Of a DNA stretch of 64,000 nucleotides, positions 57,934-64,000 are shown piece by piece. Made by a program: the position numbers and the translations under genes. Position 1 is the first letter of the stretch. Each line of letters starts with the position of its first letter. The DNA lies in contig OX442320.1 of assembly GCA_949358305.1 (NCBI GenBank), positions 10,432,259-10,496,258 on the forward strand, in the 5' to 3' direction. The notes beneath the pieces were generated by a model that searched no databases, had not been told where the DNA came from, and saw only the letters and a list, made by a program, of their open reading frames with translations. The stretch is from Strigamia acuminata. Its lineage: Eukaryota > Arthropoda > Chilopoda > Geophilomorpha > Linotaeniidae.

Positions 57934-58048
57934 TAATCTTTACATACTATAAAAATCAAATTTTTTCTGTATTATCTAGATCCTTATACTGCTTTATTAT
58001 TCAGCTGACATGTGTGTTGTGTTTAATACTTTTACTAAAACATGCATT

Positions 58049-58420
58049 AGCCTTCCCCACCCCAACCTATGATCAATTAAGACCTCCAAAGTGTTTATTT
58101 TTCTCAAAAACGATCAAGTTTTTCATTCTGAAATTTTATGTATTTTTATTTTACATCATAACAAATAATAAAATTGATAATAAATAGATTTAGAAATCCC
58201 CAAAAATTATTTTCACAAATATACTTTGTTTATTTATTACTTTTGAATACAATGTCAATTGTTTTTGTTGCTCTCGACAAATACCGAATTGCTTAAATTT
58301 CTTCATAAACATGAAATACTTGGAGAATAAAATCATTTTCACCCATATTTTGTAAATCTTTTCTACATGGGTAAAAATGACCCGAGTTGGATGAGTAAGT
58401 GATTTTTCTTAGGTTGTCAT
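58049..58420 (+). mobile_element. MITE copy with inverted core
   Basis: The ends match the satellite MITE (CCTTCCCCACCCCAACCTAT on the left; AAAAATGACCCGAGTTGG then ATGAGTAAG on the right), and the middle-right part is colinear (CAAATACCGAATTGCTTAAA, TTCTTCATAAACATGAAAT). The segment about 58098-58198 is the reverse complement of the corresponding satellite segment (TTCATTCTGAAATTTTATGT against ACATGAAATTTCAGAATGAA). So this copy carries an internal inversion of about 100 bp. Its right end runs straight into the next tandem array. Confidence 0.8.
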
Positions 58421-58890
58421 TGACCGTAGACATGGCAACCGCTTAACCCAAGCCGTGATCTTAGAATGACCGTAGACTTGACAACCGCTTAACCCAAGCC
58501 GTGATCTTAGAATGACCGTAGACTTGACAACCGCTTAACCCAAGCCGTGATCTTAGAATGACCGTAGACTTGACAACTGCTTCACCCCTCAAGCCGTGAT
58601 CTTGGAATGACCGTAGACGTGACAACCGCTTCACCGCTTCAAGCCGTGATCTTGGAATGACCGTAGACGTGACAACCGCTTCACCGCTTCAAGCCGTGAT
58701 CTTGGAATGACCGTAGACGTGACAACCGCTTAACCCAAGCCGTGATCTTGGAATGACCGTAGACTTGTCAACCGCTTAACCCAAGCCGTGATCTTGGAAT
58801 GACCGTAGACGTGACAACCGCTTCACCCCTCAAACCGTGATCTTGGAATGACCGTAGACTTGTCAACCGCTTCACCCATCATCCTGGAAT
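58421..58890 (+). repeat. 46-50-bp tandem array, about 10 copies
   Basis: Units GACCGTAGACTTGACAACCG, CTTAACCCAAGCCGTGATCT and TAGAAT (46 bp); some units have CTTCACCGCTTCAAGCC and are 50 bp. They share GACCGTAGACxTGxCAxCCG with the 50-bp array at 59114. Confidence 0.9.
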
Positions 58891-59113
58891 GACATTATGG
58901 CCAAATAGGCAGTCTGGCCTACCGTAATGCGTGTATGTGAAGAAAAGAAAGTATTATATTCATCAAGTAAACTTTACAGTAAGCTAATAATAACAAAGGC
59001 AATAATTCTTTTATTTTTGTTTTTTATTATTATTCACAGTATACAGAAGAAGAGAGAATATGGACATTGATTCAAATAACTCAAGTCATCAGCTCAACCA
59101 GTCTTCTTGAAAC
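58891..59113. other. Spacer between two related arrays
   Basis: Non-repetitive, AT-rich. It contains GGCCAAATAGGCAGTCTGGCC near 58911 and no gene. Confidence 0.5.
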
Positions 59114-62100
59114 GACCGTAGAGATGCCAGCCGTTTCTGCAACTCAACCCGTCATGTTGGTAGAACCGTAGAGATGCCAGCCGTTTCTGCAACCCAACCC
59201 GTCATGTTGGTAGAACCGTAGACATGTCAGCCGTTTCTGCAACTCAACCCGTCATGTTGGTAGAACCGTAGACATGCCACTGCAACCCAACCCGTCATCT
59301 TGAAACGACCGTAGAGATGCCAGCCGTTTCTGCAACTCAACATGGCATTTTGGAACAACCGTAGACATGCCAGCCGTTTCTGCAACTCAACATGGCATTT
59401 TGGAACAACCGTAGACATGCCAGCCGTTTCTGCAACTCAACATGGCATTTTGGAACAACCGTAGACATGCCAGCCGTTTCTGCAACTCAACATGGCATTT
59501 TGGAACAACCGTAGACATGCCAGCCGTTTCTGCAACTCAACATGGCATTTTGGAACAACCGTAGACATGCCAGCCGTTTCTGCAACTCAACATGGCATTT
59601 TGGAACAACCGTAGACATGCCAGCCGTTTCTGCAACTCAACATGGCATTTTGGAACAACCGTAGACATGCCAGCCGTTTCTGCAACCCAACACGGCATTT
59701 TGGAACAACCGTAGACATGCCAGCCGTTTCTGCAACTCAACATGGCATTTTGGAACAACCGTAGACATGCCAGCCGTTTCTGCAACCCAACACGGCATTT
59801 TGGAACAACCGTAGACATGCCAGCCGTTTCTGCAACATAACACGGCATTTTGGATCGACCGTAGACATGTCAGCCGTTTCTGCAACTCAACATGGCATTT
59901 TGGAACGACCGTAGACATGTCAGCCGTTTCTGCAACTCAACATGGCATTTTGGAACGACCGTAGACATGTCAGCCGTTTCTGCAACTCAACATGGCATTT
60001 TGGAACGACCGTAGACATGTCAGCCGTTTCTGCAACTCAACATGGCATTTTGGAACGACCGTAGACATGTCAGCCGTTTCTGCAACTCAACATGGCATTT
60101 TGGAACGACCGTAGACATGTCAGCCGTTTCTGCAACTCAACATGGCATTTTGGAACGACCGTAGACATGTCAGCCGTTTCTGCAACTCAACATGGCATTT
60201 TGGATCGACCGTAGACATGTCAGCCGTTTCTGCAACTCAACATGGCATTTTGGAACGACCGTAGACATGCCAGCCGTTTCTGCAACTCAACATGGCATTT
60301 TGGAACGACCGTAGACATGTCAGCCGTTTCTGCAACTCAACATGGCATTTTGGAACGACCGTAGACATGCCAGCCGTTTCTGCAACTCAACATGGCATTT
60401 TGGAACGACCGTAGACATGTCAGCCGTTTCTGCAACTCAACATGGCATTTTGGATCGACCGTAGACATGCCAGCCGTTTCTGCAACTCAACACGGCATTT
60501 TGGATCGACCGTAGACATGCCAGCCGTTTCTGCAACTCAACACGGCATTTTGGATCGACCGTAGACATGCCAGCCGTTTCTGCAACTCAACACGGCATTT
60601 TGGATCGACCGTAGACATGCCAGCCGTTTCTGCAACTCAACATGGCATTTTGGATCGACCGTAGACATGCCAGCCGTTTCTGCAACTCAACATGGCATTT
60701 TGGATCGACCGTAGACATGCCAGCCGTTTCTGCAACTCAACATGGCATTTTGGAACGACCGTAGACATGTCAGCCGTTTCTGCAACTCATACCGTCATTT
60801 TGGATCGACCGTAGACATGCCAGCCGTTTCTGCAACTCAACATGGCATTTTGGAACGACCGTAGACATGCCAGCCGTTTCTGCAACTCAACATGGCATTT
60901 TGGAACGACCGTAGACATGCCAGCCGTTTCTGCAACTCAACATGTCATTTTGGAACGACCGTAGACATGCCAGCCGTTTCTGCAACTCAACATGGCATTT
61001 TGGAACGACCGTAGACATGCCAGCCGTTCCTGCAACTCAATATGGCATTTTGGAACGACCGTAGACATGCCAGCCGTTTCTGCAACTCAATACGGCATTT
61101 TGGATCGACCGTAGACATGCCAGCCGTTTCTGCAACTCAATACGGCATTTAGGAACGACCGTAGACATGCCAGCCGTTTCTGCAACTCAACATGTCATTT
61201 TGGAACGACCGTAGACATGCCAGCCGTTTCTGCAACTCAACATGGCATTTTGGAACGACCGTAGACATGCCAGCCGTTCCTGCAACTCAACATGGCATTT
61301 TGGAACGACCGTAGACATGCCAGCCGTTTCTGCAACTCAATACGGCATTTAGGAACGACCGTAGACATGCCAGCCGTTCCTGCAACTCATACCGGCATTT
61401 AGGAACGACCGTAGACATGCCAGCCGTTCCTGCAACTCATACCGTCATTTTGGAACGACCGTAGACATGCCAGCCGTTCCTGCAACTCATACCGTCATTT
61501 TGGAACGACCGTAGGCATGCCAGCCGTTCCTGCAACTCATACCGTCATTTTGGATCGACCGTAGACATGCCAGCCGTTTCTGCAACTCAACATGGCATTT
61601 TGGATCGACCGTAGACATGCCAGCCGTTTCTGCAACTCATACCGTCATTTTGGAACGACCGTAGACATGCCAGCCGTTCCTGCAACTCATACCGTCATTT
61701 TGGAACGACCGTAGGCATGCCAGCCGTTCCTGCAACTCATACCGTCATTTTGGATCGACCGTAGACATGCCAGCCGTTTCTGCAACTCAACATGGCATTT
61801 TGGAACGACCGTAGACATGCCAGCCGTTTCTGCAACTCAACATGGCATTTTGGAACGACCGTAGACATGCCAGCCGTTTCTGCAACTCAACATGGCATTT
61901 TGGAACGACCGTAGACATGCCAGCCGTTTCTGCAACTCAACACGGCATTTTGGAACGACCGTAGACATGCCAGCCGTTTCTGCAACTCAATACGGCATTT
62001 TGGAACGACCGTAGACATGCCAGCCGTTTCTGCAACTCAATACGGCATTTAGGATCGACCGTAGACATGCCAGCCGTTCCTGCAACTCAATACGGCATTT

Positions 62101-63291
62101 AGGAACGACCGTAGGCATGCCAGCCGTTCCTGCAACTCATACCGTCATTTTGGATCGACCGTAGACATGCCAGCCGTTTCTGCAACTCAACATGGCATTT
62201 TGGATCGACCGTAGACATGCCAGCCGTTCCTGCAACTCATACTGTCATTTTGGAACGACCGTAGACATGCCAGCCGTTCCTGCAACTCATACTGTCATTT
62301 TGGAACGACCGTAGACATGCCAGCCGTTCCTGCAACTCATACCGTCATTTTGGATCGACCGTAGACATGCCAGCCGTTTCTGCAACTCAACATGGCATTT
62401 TGGAACGACCGTAGACATGCCAGCCGTTTCTGCAACTCAACATGGCATTTTGGAACGACCGTAGACATGCCAGCCGTTTCTGCAACTCAACATGGCATTT
62501 TGGAACGACCGTAGACATGCCAGCCGTTCCTGCAACTCAACATGGCATTTTGGAACGACCGTAGACATGCCAGCCGTTTCTGCAACTCATATCGTCATTT
62601 TGGAACGACCGTAGACATGCCAGCCGTTTCTGCAACTCATATCGTCATTTTGGAACGACCGTAGACATGCCAGCCGTTCCTGCAACTCATACCGTCATTT
62701 TGGAACGACCGTAGGCATGCCAGCCGTTCCTGCAACTCATACCGTCATTTTGGAACGACCGTAGGCATGCCAGCCGTTCCTGCAACTCAACATGGCATTT
62801 TGGAACGACCGTAGGCATGCCAGCCGTTTCTGCAACTCAACATGGCATTTTGGAACGACCGTAGGCATGCCAGCCGTTCCTGCAACTCATACCGTCATTT
62901 TGAATCGACCGTAGGCATGCCAGCCGTTCCTGCAACTCAACATGGCATTTTGGAACGACCGTAGACATGCCAGCCGTTCCTGCAACTCAACATGGCATTT
63001 TGGAACGACCGTAGACATGCCAGCCGTTTCTGCAACTCATATCGTCATTTTGGAACGACCGTAGACATGCCAGCCGTTCCTGCAACTCATACCGTCATTT
63101 TGGAACGACCGTAGGCATGCCAGCCGTTCCTGCAACTCATACCGTCATTTTGGAACGACCGTAGGCATGCCAGCCGTTCCTGCAACTCATACCGTCATTT
63201 TGGAACGACCGTAGGCATGCCAGCCGTTTCTGCAACTCATACCGTCATTTTGAATCGACCGTAGGCATGCCAGCCGTTCCTGCAACTCAAT
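59114..63291 (+). repeat. 50-bp satellite, about 83 copies
   Basis: Unit CATGGCATTTTGGAACGACC, GTAGACATGCCAGCCGTTTC, TGCAACTCAA. Variants alternate in blocks: GAACAACC early, GAACGACC or GATCGACC later, CATGxCATTT or TACCGTCATTT, GTTTCTG or GTTCCTG, GTAGACATG or GTAGGCATG. A few units near 59260-59290 are shortened. The block structure suggests higher-order repeats. Apparent minus-strand reading frames are by-products of the repeat. Confidence 0.97.
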
Positions 63292-63295
63292 CTGT

Positions 63296-63395
63296 CAAGT
63301 CCGCCTACTGTAGTCAGGCATCCGCTGTGACATCCGCCTACTGTAGTCAGACATCCGCTGTGACATCCGCCTACCGTAGTCAGACATCCGCAATT
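63296..63395 (+). repeat. 33-bp repeat, three copies
   Basis: TCCGCCTACTGTAGTCAGGC then ATCCGCTGTGACA, repeated three times with single-base changes, at the end of the 50-bp array. Confidence 0.85.
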
Positions 63396-63399
63396 AATT

Positions 63400-63740
63400 A
63401 TCCAAAAAAAATAATTAGGATATCCAACAAACATGGCCTTATCCGCTAGGCCAAATGCTACTTTTGGCCTAATCCCTAAAAAAGTTATGGGGTTTATATG
63501 ACAGTTAACATTAAAAAGTATACAAATGGAAAAATGCACTCCGGGGTGCTAAACAGCGGGTTACACCCGTTTCTCGATGATAACGTCGTGTAGACGTCGT
63601 CGCATGTCGAAAATCGGTGTAAATCGGCGAAAAATCTGAAAATATAGAAAATTTCCGCAAAATTCGCGAAAAAATCGCGAAAATTGTGGAAAATTAAGGA
63701 AAAAACGAGGCCCTGGTGTCTTTCCAGGCCTCTGCTACCA
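63400..63740 (-). mobile_element. Copia leader with primer-binding site
   Basis: On the minus strand the LTR end is followed after two bases by TGGTAGCAGAG (63740-63730), complementary to the 3' end of initiator tRNA-Met, as in copia-type elements. The CG/AAAA-rich leader then runs to about 63.4 kb, where it meets the 33-bp repeats and the 50-bp array. No gag follows. Confidence 0.8.
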
Positions 63741-63742
63741 AT

Positions 63743-64000
63743 TGTGGTGGTATGCTGCAAAAACAGCACAGACTAGGCAGTGGAAACGCTTAAAAATAAG
63801 CCAACACGTACGATATAGCACGCACGAGACGTGCGGCACGTCGTGTACGCGAATTCGAGCCGGTTCTGGTCGAATTTGCGTGGTGTCTGCACTTATCTAC
63901 GTGCAGACACAAGAAACGAATTATTTATAAACAAAATAAACGATTTATTAACCTAAAACTTACGAAAACAGGATTGAAAAGCACAGGAGCACACTTAGCA
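63743..64000 (-). mobile_element. Copia 5' LTR, cut by the window end
   Basis: All 258 visible bases appear identical to 10718-10975, in the same orientation. The adjacent primer-binding site marks it as a 5' LTR. Confidence 0.92.

Noticed and set aside
59227-59918. Minus-strand frames with repeated SCRNGWH and VPKC motifs
   Set aside because: They are translations of the 50-bp satellite. The period is not a multiple of three, so frames rotate and stop.
59114-63291. Regularly spaced repeats resembling a CRISPR array
   Set aside because: Units are directly tandem with no unique spacers and lie in eukaryotic DNA; this is a satellite.

Overview
The window looks like animal, most likely invertebrate (arthropod-like), nuclear DNA. 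It is AT-rich, has short GT-AG introns (57-90 bp), and holds copies or fragments of animal genes: a CYP4-type cytochrome P450, a UBE4/Ufd2 ubiquitin ligase, a caspase, a Nup98 derivative, ATP-citrate lyase, the splicing factor PRPF4, TAF5, thymidylate synthase and Dicer. It also holds a Ty1/copia element, a TTAA-flanked piggyBac-type MITE and four long tandem arrays. No bacterial operons, tRNA, rRNA or CRISPR array were seen.

Layout. 1-9.5 kb: AT-rich DNA with a broken CYP4 gene (+), three X-box-like palindromes, small hairpins and a broken UBE4 3' end (-). 9.5-17.4 kb: a near-perfect 12-bp minisatellite of about 100 copies touching the 3' LTR of a minus-strand copia element with one nonsense codon, then a 65-bp array full of GCGCATGCGC palindromes. 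17.8-25.2 kb: the most gene-like part, with a catalytically dead caspase homologue, a single-exon Nup98 (GLEBS/FG) protein ending in a RING finger, and an unrecognised 280-residue CDS. 27-30.1 kb: ATP-citrate lyase 3' exons present twice around a 200-N gap. 32.3-35.5 kb: a 257-bp tandem repeat, a 364-bp foldback, and PRPF4 and TAF5 fragments. 36.5-47.9 kb: about 11 copies of a 1,022-bp satellite whose unit contains the MITE. 48-58 kb: an unrecognised, partly duplicated gene, a thymidylate synthase fragment, a Dicer-like gene without helicase and with most RNase III catalytic residues changed, and a second unrecognised CDS. 58-63.3 kb: another MITE copy, then 46-50-bp arrays. 63.4-64 kb: leader, primer-binding site and 5' LTR of the same copia family.

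The genes do not form a pathway. The common theme is partial, diverged or disabled copies of conserved genes embedded in satellites and transposons, as in a heterochromatic or segmentally duplicated region. Three copies (Nup98-RING, dead caspase, dead Dicer) keep long open frames while losing or swapping their defining activity, so they may be more than debris. Gene identities rest on recognising protein motifs by eye. No database search or alignment program was run.
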